Shown here piece by piece: positions 37,064-47,886 of a stretch of DNA of 64,000 nucleotides. Numbering within the stretch: position 1 is the first letter of the stretch; each line of letters starts with the position of its first letter. The position numbers and the translations under genes are program-made. Source of the stretch: Bacteroidales bacterium (lineage in GTDB: Bacteria; Bacteroidota; Bacteroidia; Bacteroidales; UBA932); the NCBI GenBank assembly GCA_017395045.1, contig JAFPWG010000014.1, forward strand, positions 95,481-159,480, given 5' to 3'. The notes under the pieces are model-generated. The model made no database searches and had not been told where the DNA came from. It saw only the letters and a program-made list of their open reading frames with translations.

Positions 37064-40000
37064 ATGACATTCAAAGAATACAAGGGTCTTGATCTGGTGT
37101 CGACGGGGAACGTCATCCTGGAAAGGTGGCTCCGCAACCGCGCTTTCGAGAAGTCCCTGGAGCTGCGTGAAGGCGCTCCGGAGTTCATCTTCTTCGAAGG
37201 CCCGCCGTCGGCCAACGGCATGCCCGGCATCCACCACGTGATGGCGCGTTCCATCAAGGATGCCATCTGCCGCTACAAGACCCAGACGGGATACCAGGTT
37301 CACCGCCGCGCTGGATGGGACACCCACGGCCTGCCGGTGGAACTGGGCGTGGAGAAGAAACTGGGCATCACCAAGGCCGACATCGGTACGAAGATCTCGG
37401 TGGCCGAGTATAACGCCACCTGCCGCAAGGAGGTGATGAAATATACGAAGGAATGGGAGGCCCTCACCCAGCGCATCGGCTACTGGGTGGACATGGACGA
37501 TCCCTACATCACCTACGACAACCGGTATATAGAGACCCTGTGGTACCTCCTGAAGGACATTTACGACAAGGGACTCCTGTACAAGGGATATACGATCCAG
37601 CCTTATTCCCCGACCGACGGCACCGGTCTGAGTTCCCACGAACTCAACCAGCCCGGCTGCTACCGGGACGTGACCGACACCACCGCCACCGTCCAGTTCG
37701 AGGTGGTCAAGGACGGTCTTTCCCAGCCGCTGTTCGGCACGGGAACGCTCCCGGTGTACATCCTGGCCTGGACCACGACTCCGTGGACGCTTCCGTCCAA
37801 CACGGCCCTTTGCGTGGGCCCGGAGATCGAGTATGTCCGCGTGCTTTCGTTCAACCCTTATACCGGCGAACCGGCCGTGTATGTGGTTGCGAAGGCCCTC
37901 GTGGGCGCCTGGTTCAACCCGAAGGGAGCGGACCTCCCGCTGGAGGGCTATCAGAAGGGCGACAAGGTCGTTCCCTACAAGATCCTGGACGGGACCATGA
38001 AGGGAACGGAGCTTGTGGGCATCCGCTACCGCCAGCTCATCCCGTGGTTCAAGCCGGACGGCGACGCCTTCCGCGTGATTCCGGGCGACTATGTGACCAC
38101 CGAGGACGGTACCGGCATCGTCCACATCGCCCCCACCTTCGGCGCCGACGACAAGCGCGTCGCCGCTGCAGCGGGCATCGCGGGCATCATGCCGGTGGAC
38201 AAGGACGGCAACCTGCAGGCGCAGGTGGACCGCCAGGGCCGCTTCTTCCGCCTGGAAGACATGGACCCGGCCTATGCCGCCTCCGTGGACCCGTCCTACG
38301 GCCCGTATTCCGGCCGCTACGTAAAGACGGATTTCAAGGAGTATTTCGAAGGGGAGACCGAGGAAACGTCGCTGGACGTGGACCTGTGCCTCGAGATGAA
38401 GGCCGACGGCCGCCTGTTCAAGATGCAGAAGCACGTGCACAGCTATCCGCACAGCTGGCGCACCGACCGTCCGGTCCTCTACTATCCGCTGGACTCCTGG
38501 TTCATCAAGGCTACGGCCGTGAAGGACCAGATGGTGGCCCTGAACAAGCAGATCCGCTGGAAGCCGGAATCCACCGGCACCGGCCGCTTCGGCGTCTGGC
38601 TGGAGAATATCCAGGACTGGAACCTCTCCCGCAGCCGTTTCTGGGGCACTCCGCTCCCGATCTGGCGCACCGAGGACGGGAAGGAAGAGAAGTGCATCGG
38701 CACCGCCGCCGAGCTCTTCGCGGAGCTGGACAAGGCCGTTGCCGCCGGCTTCATGGCTTCCAACCCGCTGAGGGACAAGGGTTTCGACCCGGCTGACATG
38801 AGTCTGGAGAACTATGACAAGATAGACCTGCACCGTCCGTATGTGGACGATATGTTCCTGGTGTCCGACTCCGGGAAGAAGATGGTCCGCGAGAGCGACC
38901 TCATCGACGTGTGGTTCGACTCCGGCGCCATGCCGTATGCGCAGGAAGGCCTCCGCGGCCTTCACGGCGGCAAGTTCGGCGCCACCGCCGATTTCATCGC
39001 CGAAGGCGTGGACCAGACCCGCGGCTGGTTCTACACCCTGCACGCCATCCATACGATGGTTAGCGGCACCCCTGCCTTCAAGCGCGTGATCTCCAACGGT
39101 CTCGTGCTGGACAAGAACGGCAACAAGATGTCCAAGCGCCTGGGCAACGCCGTGGATCCGTTCTATGCGATGGACAAGTACGGTTCCGACGCCCTCCGCT
39201 GGTATATGCTCACCAACGCCGAACCTTGGGACAACCTCAAGTTCGACGAGAACGGTGTGGACGAGGTGCGCCGCAAGTTCTTCGGCACCCTGTATAACAC
39301 CTACTCCTTCTTCGCCCTGTACGCGAACCTGGAGAAGTTCGACCCGGCCTCTGCGGCGACGCCGCTCTCCGCTCGTCCCGAGATCGACCGCTGGATCATC
39401 TCCCGCCTGAACACCCTCATCCGGGAGGCGAAGGCCGCTTATGAAGACTACGACGTGAAGAGCGCCGGCCGTCTCATCGAGACGTTCGTGTGCGACCACG
39501 TCTCCAACTGGTACGTGCGCCTGAACCGTTCCCGTTTCTGGAACGGCGACAGGGACGCGTTTTATACCCTCCACGAAGTCCTGAAGCAGGTGGCGGTCCT
39601 GGCGGCCCCCATCGCTCCGTTCTTCATGGACCAGCTTTACCTGGACCTCGGCGGCGAGTCCGAGTCCGTCCACTACGTCCTGATGCCCGAGGCCGACGCT
39701 TCCGTCATCGACCGGGAACTGGAAGAGCGGATGGAACTGGCCCAGCAGGCCACGTCCATGGTCCTTGCCCTTCGCAAGAAGGTGGGCATCCCGGTGCGCC
39801 AGCCGCTCGGCCGGATGCTGGTCCCCGTCATCTCCGACGCGGTCCGCGCCCGTCTGGAGGCCGTCAAAGACCTGATCCTCACCGAGGTGAACGTGAAGCA
39901 GATGGAGTTCGTCGTGGACACCACCGGCATCATCACCAAGAAGATCAAGCCCAACTTCAAGACCCTGGGCAAGGTATACGGCGCCCGGATGAAGGAGATT

Positions 40001-40477
40001 GCCGCCGCCTTCGCGAACCTGGGCCAGGCGGAAATCACCGCCATCCAGAACGCGGAGACCGCAGGCATCGCCTGCACCCTGGACCTCCCGGGCGGTGAAG
40101 TGGTCCTGAATCCCGGCGACTACCAGATTTCCTCCGAGGACATGCCCGGCTGGCTGGTGGCTTCCGAGGGGACGCTGACCATCGCCCTGGACGTGGAACT
40201 CACCGACGCCCTGCGCCAGGAAGGCGCCGCCCGCGAACTGGTGAACCGCATCCAGAACCTGAGAAAGACCGCCGGTTTCGAAGTGACCGACCGCATCGAC
40301 ACCGTGGTCTATGCCGACAACTATGAGATTTCCGCCGCCCTTGCCGCCTTCGGCGAATGGATCGGCGCACAGACCCTTTCCCGCACCGTTGTGCTGAAGC
40401 CGGCCGCCGAGGCCCCGGAAGCCGCGCGTGAGGTGGAGTGGACCGAAGGCACCATCAGAATTGAAGTGAAACGTTAA
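37064..40477 (+). CDS. ileS: Isoleucyl-tRNA synthetase
   Basis: Charges tRNA-Ile, with editing of misactivated valine; 1137 residues. The HIGH-equivalent is in PPSANGMPGIHHV and the KMSKS loop is GNKMSKRLGN. The CP1 editing domain includes AWTTTPWTLPSN and GTGIVHIAPTFG. The length and motifs fit the longer eukaryote-like IleS of Bacteroidota. First gene of an ileS - DksA-like - lspA - tRNA-Ser unit. Confidence 0.96.
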   Translation: MTFKEYKGLDLVSTGNVILERWLRNRAFEKSLELREGAPEFIFFEGPPSANGMPGIHHVMARSIKDAICRYKTQTGYQVHRRAGWDTHGLPVELGVEKKLGITKADIGTKISVAEYNATCRKEVMKYTKEWEALTQRIGYWVDMDDPYITYDNRYIETLWYLLKDIYDKGLLYKGYTIQPYSPTDGTGLSSHELNQPGCYRDVTDTTATVQFEVVKDGLSQPLFGTGTLPVYILAWTTTPWTLPSNTALCVGPEIEYVRVLSFNPYTGEPAVYVVAKALVGAWFNPKGADLPLEGYQKGDKVVPYKILDGTMKGTELVGIRYRQLIPWFKPDGDAFRVIPGDYVTTEDGTGIVHIAPTFGADDKRVAAAAGIAGIMPVDKDGNLQAQVDRQGRFFRLEDMDPAYAASVDPSYGPYSGRYVKTDFKEYFEGETEETSLDVDLCLEMKADGRLFKMQKHVHSYPHSWRTDRPVLYYPLDSWFIKATAVKDQMVALNKQIRWKPESTGTGRFGVWLENIQDWNLSRSRFWGTPLPIWRTEDGKEEKCIGTAAELFAELDKAVAAGFMASNPLRDKGFDPADMSLENYDKIDLHRPYVDDMFLVSDSGKKMVRESDLIDVWFDSGAMPYAQEGLRGLHGGKFGATADFIAEGVDQTRGWFYTLHAIHTMVSGTPAFKRVISNGLVLDKNGNKMSKRLGNAVDPFYAMDKYGSDALRWYMLTNAEPWDNLKFDENGVDEVRRKFFGTLYNTYSFFALYANLEKFDPASAATPLSARPEIDRWIISRLNTLIREAKAAYEDYDVKSAGRLIETFVCDHVSNWYVRLNRSRFWNGDRDAFYTLHEVLKQVAVLAAPIAPFFMDQLYLDLGGESESVHYVLMPEADASVIDRELEERMELAQQATSMVLALRKKVGIPVRQPLGRMLVPVISDAVRARLEAVKDLILTEVNVKQMEFVVDTTGIITKKIKPNFKTLGKVYGARMKEIAAAFANLGQAEITAIQNAETAGIACTLDLPGGEVVLNPGDYQISSEDMPGWLVASEGTLTIALDVELTDALRQEGAARELVNRIQNLRKTAGFEVTDRIDTVVYADNYEISAALAAFGEWIGAQTLSRTVVLKPAAEAPEAAREVEWTEGTIRIEVKR

Positions 40478-40491
40478 AACCACATTGTATT

Positions 40492-40893
40492 ATGGAAGAG
40501 ACCACCAAGACCCGTTATTCCGACGAAGAACTCGAAGAGTTCCGCGGAATTATCAACGAGATGCTGGACAAGGCCCGTGCAGAGTATGCGACTCTCCGTA
40601 ATGTGATCATGCATGCCGGCGGCAACGACATCCTCGATACCGCCCCCACCTTCAAGACCGTCGAGGACGACGGTGCGTTCCAGCTTTCCAAGGAGGAAGC
40701 GAGCGCCCTCGCCCAGCGTCAGTACAAGTTCATCCAGAACCTCGAGGCCGCCCTCGTGCGCATCGAGAACAAGACCTACGGCATCTGCCGCGTGACCGGC
40801 AAGCTCATCCCCAAGGAGCGCCTGCGCCTGGTCCCGCACGCCACCACCACCGTGGAAGGCAAGGCCATCCTGGAGAAGACCGGACGGAAGTAG
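40492..40893 (+). CDS. TraR/DksA-type zinc-finger protein with a degenerate finger
   Basis: A 133-residue protein: helical N-terminal region, then a DksA/TraR-like C-terminus with YGICRVTGKLIPKERLRLVPHAT. DksA-family proteins bind the RNA polymerase secondary channel. Only one of the four zinc cysteines remains (C in YGIC); T, P and H/A occupy the others, as in the common Bacteroidota form. It lies 14 bases after ileS and four before lspA, an arrangement also seen in related genomes. Confidence 0.88.
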   Translation: MEETTKTRYSDEELEEFRGIINEMLDKARAEYATLRNVIMHAGGNDILDTAPTFKTVEDDGAFQLSKEEASALAQRQYKFIQNLEAALVRIENKTYGICRVTGKLIPKERLRLVPHATTTVEGKAILEKTGRK

Positions 40894-40897
40894 GTCT

Positions 40898-41497
40898 ATG
40901 AAGGATAAAAGGGGCAGGTTCCTGCTGATCCTGGGCATCGCCCTGGTGGTCATCGATCAGGTCATCAAGGTCCTGGTCAAGACCAACATGTCCCTCGGGG
41001 AGCATTTCAACGTCCTGGGCGAATGGTTCCAGATCCTGTTCATCGAGAACAAGGGGATGGCCTTCGGGATGTCTTTTGGCGGGGTAATCGGAAAGTACGC
41101 CCTCACCGCCTTCCGGATCATCCTGTTCATCGCCCTGACCATCTGGATTTCCAGACTGCTCAAGCGCGGGAAACGCGTCCCTACGGGCGTCCTCGTGGGC
41201 CTGACGCTCATTACGGCCGGGGCCCTGGGCAACATCTTTGACTGTCTCTTCTACGGTCTGGTATTTACGGAGTCCGCTCCCGGCGTGGTCGCCACCCTGG
41301 GTCACTACGCACCCTTCATGCAGGGCAAGGTGGTGGACATGTTCTATTTCCCGCTCTGGACCTGGCCCGACTGGGTTCCCCTTGTGGGTGGAGACATTTT
41401 CTTCGAACCGGTGTTCAACTTCGCGGACAGCTGTGTTACGGTAGGGGCAATCTACCTGATCCTGTTCCAGTGGAAATTCTTTTCGAAGGACGAATAG
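40898..41497 (+). CDS. lspA: Lipoprotein signal peptidase
   Basis: Inner-membrane aspartyl protease that removes signal peptides from prolipoproteins, of which this window encodes several. The 199-residue protein has four membrane helices; the catalytic aspartates are in [10 protein letters not shown] and FNFADSCV, and the N-terminal [10 protein letters not shown] and ENKGMAFGM segments are typical. The ~30-residue insert between the two catalytic regions ([15 protein letters not shown]) is usual in Bacteroidota. tRNA-Ser begins six bases after its stop. Confidence 0.94.
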   Translation: MKDKRGRFLLILGIALVVIDQVIKVLVKTNMSLGEHFNVLGEWFQILFIENKGMAFGMSFGGVIGKYALTAFRIILFIALTIWISRLLKRGKRVPTGVLVGLTLITAGALGNIFDCLFYGLVFTESAPGVVATLGHYAPFMQGKVVDMFYFPLWTWPDWVPLVGGDIFFEPVFNFADSCVTVGAIYLILFQWKFFSKDE

Positions 41498-41503
41498 ATA
41501 TTT

Positions 41504-41588
41504 GGAGGATTGGCCGAGTGGTCGATGGCGGCAGTCTTGAAAACTGTTGATCCGCAAGGGTCCGGGGGTTCGAATCCCTCATCCTCCG
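41504..41588 (+). tRNA. tRNA-Ser (anticodon UGA)
   Basis: Class II cloverleaf. Acceptor GGAGGAT (41504-41510) pairs with ATCCTCC (41581-41587), discriminator G at 41588. The D arm contains TGGCCGAGTGGTCGA. Anticodon stem GCAGT/ACTGT holds loop CTTGAAA, with anticodon TGA at 41538-41540. A long variable arm follows, and the T arm is GGGGG-TTCGAAT-CCCTC. CCA is not encoded. It reads UCA serine codons and is probably processed from the lspA transcript. Confidence 0.97.
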
Positions 41589-41600
41589 CAGAAGATAGCG

Positions 41601-41638
41601 AAAAAACAGCACCAAGCTAGCTTGAGTGCTGTTTTTTT
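41601..41638 (+). terminator. Strong terminator after tRNA-Ser
   Basis: Long stem: AAAAAACAGCAC with GTGCTGTTTTTT, continued inside by CAAGC/GCTTG around a two-base apex with one bulged A, ending in seven T. It closes the ileS-lspA-tRNA unit. Confidence 0.9.
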
Positions 41639-41654
41639 GATAGCTTCTGCTTCG

Positions 41655-41698
41655 CCCCGCCGCAGGCGGGGAGGGATGCCGCCGAAAGGCGGAATCCC
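41655..41698. repeat. Two adjacent GC-rich hairpins downstream of the terminator
   Basis: Hairpin 1: CCCCGCC-gca-GGCGGGG (41655-41671). Hairpin 2: GGGAT-g-CCGCC-gaaa-GGCGG-a-ATCCC (41673-41698) with a GNRA-type GAAA tetraloop. No coding function and no T-run; it looks like a REP/intergenic repeat element or an RNA structure. Confidence 0.5.
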
Positions 41699-41738
41699 GG
41701 GAGGATGAGGGAGTGTGGGGATTTTCCTAAATAATTGT

Positions 41739-41746
41739 TATCTTTG
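41739..41746 (+). promoter_or_regulatory. -7 promoter box TATCTTTG of the lipoprotein/rpoN/miaB/glp run
   Basis: Matches TAnnTTTG, 10 bases before the ATG at 41757. It rules out a longer frame starting at 41715. Confidence 0.6.
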
Positions 41747-41756
41747 TAAACTAACA

Positions 41757-42242
41757 ATGCTGGACAGAATGAAAGGATGGCGGAAAATAGGGCTCCTGTG
41801 CCTGTTGGTGGCGGCCACGCTGGCCGTCACGGGTTGCGGCGTCGCCAAGATCCGGCAGATCCGCGTGACCTCCGTGGGCGTGAAATATCTCGTACCCACG
41901 TCGTCCCGGTCGATGGATGCCGTGCTGCTCCTGGGCCTGGACAATCCCTCCATTTCCTTCACTGTCGAAGATGTCCGCGGAACGGTCAAGTACTATGACC
42001 GGGAACTGGTCCATTTTACCGCCGGCGAGGTGCCGGTGCAGGCACGCAGCGTCCAGGTATACGAGCTGCCCTGCACGGCCGTCCTGGCGGAGAAGGTGTC
42101 TCTCCTGGACCTTCTCGCCATGGGCGCCAAGCGGTCTATGGAAGGCATGACCGCGGACGTCAAACTACGTGTCAAACTTAAAAGCGGGGCAGGTACTACC
42201 TTGAATTTCAAGGATATCGACCTGTCCTCCTTCAGTCAGTAA
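41757..42242 (+). CDS. Small lipoprotein, LEA-type-2-like
   Basis: A 161-residue lipoprotein with signal sequence and lipobox AVTGC (lipid cysteine about residue 28). The mature part (VTSVGVKYLVPTSSRSMDAVLLLGLDNPSISFTVEDV and so on) resembles the immunoglobulin-like LEA14/WHy fold, in which a strand with an LxxDNPS motif is characteristic; this is a pattern match, not a proof. MKGWRK (41769) is an alternative start. First gene of the rpoN-miaB-glpKF run. Confidence 0.7.
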   Translation: MLDRMKGWRKIGLLCLLVAATLAVTGCGVAKIRQIRVTSVGVKYLVPTSSRSMDAVLLLGLDNPSISFTVEDVRGTVKYYDRELVHFTAGEVPVQARSVQVYELPCTAVLAEKVSLLDLLAMGAKRSMEGMTADVKLRVKLKSGAGTTLNFKDIDLSSFSQ

Positions 42243-42248
42243 GCTTGT

Positions 42249-42716
42249 ATGAAGAAATTCCTGATACTCCTTCTCCTGCTCGTTTCCGGAGTCACTCTCC
42301 GGGCGCAGGAATACCGGGTGGACAGCCTCAGGACATCCGAGGTGGACAGCACCCTGGTCGGCCGCAGCATCCTGTCGGTGCTGGGCGGCGGCGTGACGGT
42401 GAACCAGTCTCCGTCGATGCGGGCCGCCTTCGACCGCTATCTGGCGGGCAATGCCGCCAAGAAGATGTCCGGCTACCGCATCCGTGTGTATTTCGACAAC
42501 GGACAGAGCGCACGGAACCGCTCCGAGGCCATCGCCCGTTCCATCTCCTATTCCTTCCCCGGGATCGGCGTGTACCGGACCTTTGCCAGTCCGAACTTCA
42601 AGGTGAGCGTCGGGGACTTCCGGACCAAGGATGAGGCGCTGAAGGTATATCAGGCCCTGAAGGCAACCTATCCGACGGCCCTTATCCTCAAGGAAACCAT
42701 CAATTACCCGCGGTAA
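42249..42716 (+). CDS. Exported SPOR-like protein
   Basis: A 155-residue protein with a signal peptide (residues 1-20, cleaved before QEYRV). The C-terminal ~75 residues resemble a SPOR peptidoglycan-binding domain (YRIRVYFDNGQSARNRSEAIA then FKVSVGDFRTKDEALKVYQALKATYPTALIL). A role at the septum or cell wall is expected from the family. No lipobox. It sits between the small lipoprotein and rpoN. Confidence 0.78.
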   Translation: MKKFLILLLLLVSGVTLRAQEYRVDSLRTSEVDSTLVGRSILSVLGGGVTVNQSPSMRAAFDRYLAGNAAKKMSGYRIRVYFDNGQSARNRSEAIARSISYSFPGIGVYRTFASPNFKVSVGDFRTKDEALKVYQALKATYPTALILKETINYPR

Positions 42717-42722
42717 CGTAGT

Positions 42723-44189
42723 ATGGCGACGGTCAAACAGGGACTAGAACAAAAGCTTCAGCAGAAGCTCTCGCCGCTCCAGATCCAGACCATCAAGCTG
42801 ATCGAGATGCCGGTGCAGGCGCTCGAGCAGCATGTCCGCGAAGTCCTGAACGACAATCCCGTCATCGACGACGACGCCCCTGCCCAGGGCGGATCCTCCG
42901 ATGAGCCCCGCGACATGTCCATCTCCGAGATGGAGGACCGGGAGAACAGCGGCGGATCCCTGGAGGAGAACTATTCCTCCTATACCGACGACGACCCTAC
43001 CCCGTACTACAACCGGTCCGTGAAGAACTGGGGCCCGGACGAGCGTCCCGAATACAATACCTTCTCGGTCAAGCAGAGCTTTACGCAGAGCCTGATGGAG
43101 CAACTGGGCTACCGGAACCTTACCGAACACGAGCGTGCCGTCGCCACGTTCATCATCGGCAGCCTGGACGACGACGGCTATCTGCGCCGCGACATCGAGT
43201 CCCTGGTGGACGACCTCGCTTTCCGTGCCGGCATCGAAACCGACGCGGAGGAGGTGGAGCGGATGCTGAAGGTGGTCCAGGAGTTCGAGCCTTCCGGCGT
43301 GGGTGCCCGCGACCTTCGGGAATGCCTGCTCCTCCAGCTGGAGGACAAGAAACAGACGCCCGCGGTGCGGAACGCCATCCGCGTGCTCCGCGACGGGTTC
43401 GACGAGTTCAAGGGACGCCATTTCAACCGGCTGATGAACCGTCTCCACCTGGATGCCGACGAGCTCAAGACCGTCCTGGACGAGATCCGGAAGCTCAATC
43501 CGGCACCCGGCGGCCAAATCGACGACAGCTACTCCGACCAGGCCCAGCAGATCGTTCCCGATTTCCGGCTGGACTACGAGAACGGCGAGCTGATCCTGTC
43601 CATGCCGCGCTTCTCCATCCCCGAACTCCGCATCAACCGCAAGTATGAGGAAATCATGGAGAACAGCCGTTATACGAACGACCGTTCCCAGAAGGAGGCC
43701 GCCGTGTTCGTCAAGCAGAAACTGGATTCCGCCAAGTGGTTCATCGAGGCCCTCCGCCAGCGCCAGAACACGCTGGAAAGCACGATGCGGGCTATTATCG
43801 AGTACCAGCACGACTATTTCATCGACGGGGATGAATCCTCCCTGCGGCCGATGGTCCTGAAGGACATCGCCGAAAAGACCGGATTCGACATCTCCACCAT
43901 CTCCCGCGTGGTGAACAGCAAATGGATCGAGACGCATTTCGGGATCTTTCCGCTGAAGTATTTCTTCTCCGAGGGTTTGGAGAACAGCGAGGGCGAGGAA
44001 GTGTCCACGCGCGAGATCAAGAAGGTCCTTCGCGAGTTGGTGGACGCGGAAGACAAGCATAACCCCCTCACCGACGACGACCTTGTGGACGCCCTCACGG
44101 CAAAGGGATACAAGGTCGCCCGCCGCACCATCGCCAAATACCGCGCCCAGCTGGACATCCCCAAGGCGCGTCTCCGCCGGGAACTCTAG
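42723..44189 (+). CDS. rpoN: RNA polymerase sigma-54 factor
   Basis: A 488-residue sigma-54 factor, which recognises -24/-12 promoters and needs an AAA+ activator. The N-terminal glutamine/leucine-rich activator-binding region (LEQKLQQKLSPLQIQTIKLIEMP) is present, followed by an acidic linker and the core-binding domain; the DNA-binding domain contains FDISTISRVVNSKWIETHFGIFPLKYFFSEG and ends with the RpoN box ARRTIAKYR. The activator-type regulator (11159) and NtrY-like kinase (13954) in the same window are its likely circuit. Confidence 0.96.
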   Translation: MATVKQGLEQKLQQKLSPLQIQTIKLIEMPVQALEQHVREVLNDNPVIDDDAPAQGGSSDEPRDMSISEMEDRENSGGSLEENYSSYTDDDPTPYYNRSVKNWGPDERPEYNTFSVKQSFTQSLMEQLGYRNLTEHERAVATFIIGSLDDDGYLRRDIESLVDDLAFRAGIETDAEEVERMLKVVQEFEPSGVGARDLRECLLLQLEDKKQTPAVRNAIRVLRDGFDEFKGRHFNRLMNRLHLDADELKTVLDEIRKLNPAPGGQIDDSYSDQAQQIVPDFRLDYENGELILSMPRFSIPELRINRKYEEIMENSRYTNDRSQKEAAVFVKQKLDSAKWFIEALRQRQNTLESTMRAIIEYQHDYFIDGDESSLRPMVLKDIAEKTGFDISTISRVVNSKWIETHFGIFPLKYFFSEGLENSEGEEVSTREIKKVLRELVDAEDKHNPLTDDDLVDALTAKGYKVARRTIAKYRAQLDIPKARLRREL

Positions 44190-44191
44190 CC

Positions 44192-45508
44192 ATGAAGAAA
44201 GCATACATCGAGACATACGGGTGCCAGATGAACGTGAACGACACCGAAGTCATCTTTTCCATCCTCGCGAAGGAGGGATACGGGCGGACGGAGTCGATGG
44301 AGGAGGCGGACCTGATCATGGCGAATACCTGTTCGGTCCGGGACAATGCCGAACAGCGCATCTGGGGAAGGATCGAACAGTTCAACCTGCAGCGCCGCAA
44401 GCGCCCCGGCGTGGTCGTGGGCATCGTGGGCTGCATGGCGGAACGCCTGAAGGACAAGCTGTTGGAGACGCGGAAAGTGGACCTGGTCGTGGGACCGGAC
44501 GCCTATCGTTCGCTGCCGCGTCTGCTGGAGGCGCTGACTCCGGATAACCCGCAGATCGACGTCCTCCTGTCCCGGGACGAGACTTACGCGGACATCAACC
44601 CGGTCCGGACGGACAGGAACGGCGTGTCGGCCTTCATCTCCATCATGCGGGGCTGCAACAACGTTTGCTCCTACTGCGTGGTGCCCTATACCCGGGGCGT
44701 CGAGCGCTCCCGCGATCCGCATTCCATCGTCCGTGAGGCCTGCGACGTGTTCTCGAAGGGCTACAGGGAGGTGACGCTCCTGGGCCAGAACGTGGACAGT
44801 TACCTGTGGAAGACCGCTGAAGAAACCGTGAACTTCGCGGAGCTGCTCCGGCGCGTGGTGTCGGTAAGCCCCGAACTGAGGGTCCGATTCGCCACTTCGC
44901 ATCCGAAAGACATCAGCGACGAGGTCATCGAAACGATGGCTGCGTACGACAATATCTGCAAGCATATCCATCTTCCCGTGCAGTCCGGCAGTTCCCGGAT
45001 GCTGGAGAAGATGCGCCGGAAATATGACCGGGAATGGTATCTGGAGCGGGTCCGGAAGATCCGCAGCGTGATGCCCGACTGCGGCCTGACGACCGACGTC
45101 ATCGCCGGTTTTTGCTCCGAAACGGAGGAGGATCACGCCGAGACGCTGAGCCTGATGGAGGAGGTGGGCTTCGACTGGGCCTTCATGTTCGCCTATTCGG
45201 AGCGCCCCGGCACCCTGGCCGCCCGGAACTATCCCGACGACGTGCCGCCGGAGGTGAAGACGCGCCGGTTGAACGAAATCATCGACCTGCAGAACCGGAA
45301 GTCGCTGGAAAGTTATCGCAGGGACATCGGCAAGCGCTTCCGCGTGCTGGTCGAGGGACCGTCCAAGCGGAATCCCGATGACCTGTGCGGCCGCGCTTCC
45401 AACAGCAAGATGTGCGTATTCCCCGGCGGCGGCCACCGTACGGGGGAGTACGTGGACGTGGAGGTTGTGGACTGCACCAGCGCTACGCTCATTTGCAAAT
45501 TGATCTAA
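44192..45508 (+). CDS. miaB: tRNA-2-methylthio-N6-dimethylallyladenosine synthase
   Basis: Radical SAM methylthiotransferase for A37 of tRNAs reading UNN codons (such as the tRNA-Ser(UGA) nearby). The 438-residue protein has the MTTase domain with three cluster cysteines (YGCQMN, ANTCSV, VGCMAE), the radical SAM triad CNNVCSYC, and a C-terminal TRAM domain. It starts two bases after rpoN. Confidence 0.96.
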   Translation: MKKAYIETYGCQMNVNDTEVIFSILAKEGYGRTESMEEADLIMANTCSVRDNAEQRIWGRIEQFNLQRRKRPGVVVGIVGCMAERLKDKLLETRKVDLVVGPDAYRSLPRLLEALTPDNPQIDVLLSRDETYADINPVRTDRNGVSAFISIMRGCNNVCSYCVVPYTRGVERSRDPHSIVREACDVFSKGYREVTLLGQNVDSYLWKTAEETVNFAELLRRVVSVSPELRVRFATSHPKDISDEVIETMAAYDNICKHIHLPVQSGSSRMLEKMRRKYDREWYLERVRKIRSVMPDCGLTTDVIAGFCSETEEDHAETLSLMEEVGFDWAFMFAYSERPGTLAARNYPDDVPPEVKTRRLNEIIDLQNRKSLESYRRDIGKRFRVLVEGPSKRNPDDLCGRASNSKMCVFPGGGHRTGEYVDVEVVDCTSATLICKLI

Positions 45509-45519
45509 ACCACATAGTT

Positions 45520-46992
<1,473 letters not shown>

Positions 46993-46995
46993 ACT

Positions 46996-47733
46996 ATGAA
47001 TGCGTATATCTTTGAATTCATCGGGACCCTCGTGCTGGTCCTCTTCGGTGACGGCGTATGCGCCGCCACGTCGTTGAACAAGTCCAAGGCGAAAGGCGGC
47101 GGATGGGTGGTGATCGCCCTCGCATGGGGCTTCGCCGTGATGATGGGCGTGCTCATCGCCGGCCCGGTTTCCGGTGCGCACCTGAATCCGGCCGTCACCC
47201 TGGGCCTGGCCATCGCCGGCAAATTCGCCTGGTCTTCCGTCCTGGGCTATATCGTCGCCCAGATGCTGGGTGGCTTTGTGGGCGGATTGCTCGTGTATGT
47301 GTTCTATAAGGACCATTACGATGCCACGGCCGACGAACCCGACACGATGCTCGGAACCTTCTGCACCATGCCGGCCATCTGGAATCCGTGGAGGAATTTC
47401 CTCTCCGAATTCATCGCCACTTGCCTGCTGGTGTTCATCATCCTGGCCATCGGCTTCGAGGGCAATGCCTTCCAGGTGGGCCCTGTGGCCGCTTCCACCG
47501 GCGCTATCGGCGCCTGGCCTGTCACCTGCCTGATCATGGCCCTGGGCATGTCCCTCGGCGGTACCACCGGCTACGCGATGAACCCCGCCCGCGACCTCTC
47601 CCCGCGCTGTGCCCACGCTGTCCTGCCCATCAAGGGCAAACGCGACAGCGGCTGGTCCTACAGCTGGGTCCCGGTCGCCGGCCCGATGCTCGGCGCCTGC
47701 CTGGCCGCCGGCCTGTTCCTGCTGGTTTTCTAA
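46996..47733 (+). CDS. glpF: Glycerol facilitator (aquaglyceroporin)
   Basis: A 245-residue MIP-family channel with six membrane helices. The two half-helix motifs are SGAHLNPAVT and GYAMNPARDLSPR; the Asp after the second NPAR is characteristic of glycerol-type channels. Paired with glpK three bases upstream. A strong hairpin terminator follows. Confidence 0.94.
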   Translation: MNAYIFEFIGTLVLVLFGDGVCAATSLNKSKAKGGGWVVIALAWGFAVMMGVLIAGPVSGAHLNPAVTLGLAIAGKFAWSSVLGYIVAQMLGGFVGGLLVYVFYKDHYDATADEPDTMLGTFCTMPAIWNPWRNFLSEFIATCLLVFIILAIGFEGNAFQVGPVAASTGAIGAWPVTCLIMALGMSLGGTTGYAMNPARDLSPRCAHAVLPIKGKRDSGWSYSWVPVAGPMLGACLAAGLFLLVF

Positions 47734-47758
47734 CCAGCCGGCCCGAATACTCCTTACC

Positions 47759-47791
47759 ACCGGAGTGCGGATAACCGTACTCCGGTTTTTT
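47759..47791 (+). terminator. Terminator of the glpK-glpF run
   Basis: Twelve-bp stem ACCGGAGTGCGG / CCGTACTCCGGT (one G-U pair) with loop ATAA, then six T. The T-run merges into the first palindrome of the RAYT module. Confidence 0.9.
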
Positions 47792-47816
47792 GTGCAAAAC
47801 AGGTCGTTTTGCACAA
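47790..47816. repeat. RAYT-flanking palindrome 1
   Basis: Perfect 11-bp inverted repeat TTGTGCAAAAC / GTTTTGCACAA with loop AGGTC. Almost identical to palindrome 4 (49031-49061) beyond the other side of the transposase gene. Confidence 0.85.
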
Positions 47817-47835
47817 TTTTCTGCCAGAACGGTGT

Positions 47836-47870
47836 ATAATTGTGCAGGACAGGCCGTTTTACACAATTAT
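47836..47870. repeat. RAYT-flanking palindrome 2
   Basis: Imperfect 15-bp inverted repeat ATAATTGTGCAGGAC / GTTTTACACAATTAT with loop AGGCC, 19 bases after palindrome 1 and 16 bases from the transposase stop codon. Confidence 0.8.
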
Positions 47871-47886
47871 TAACCTTAACAAGGAA

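Noticed and set aside
37055-40483. 1142-codon minus-strand frame opposite ileS
   Set aside because: Exact mirror of ileS, with histidine/glycine/valine-rich translation typical of antisense frames.
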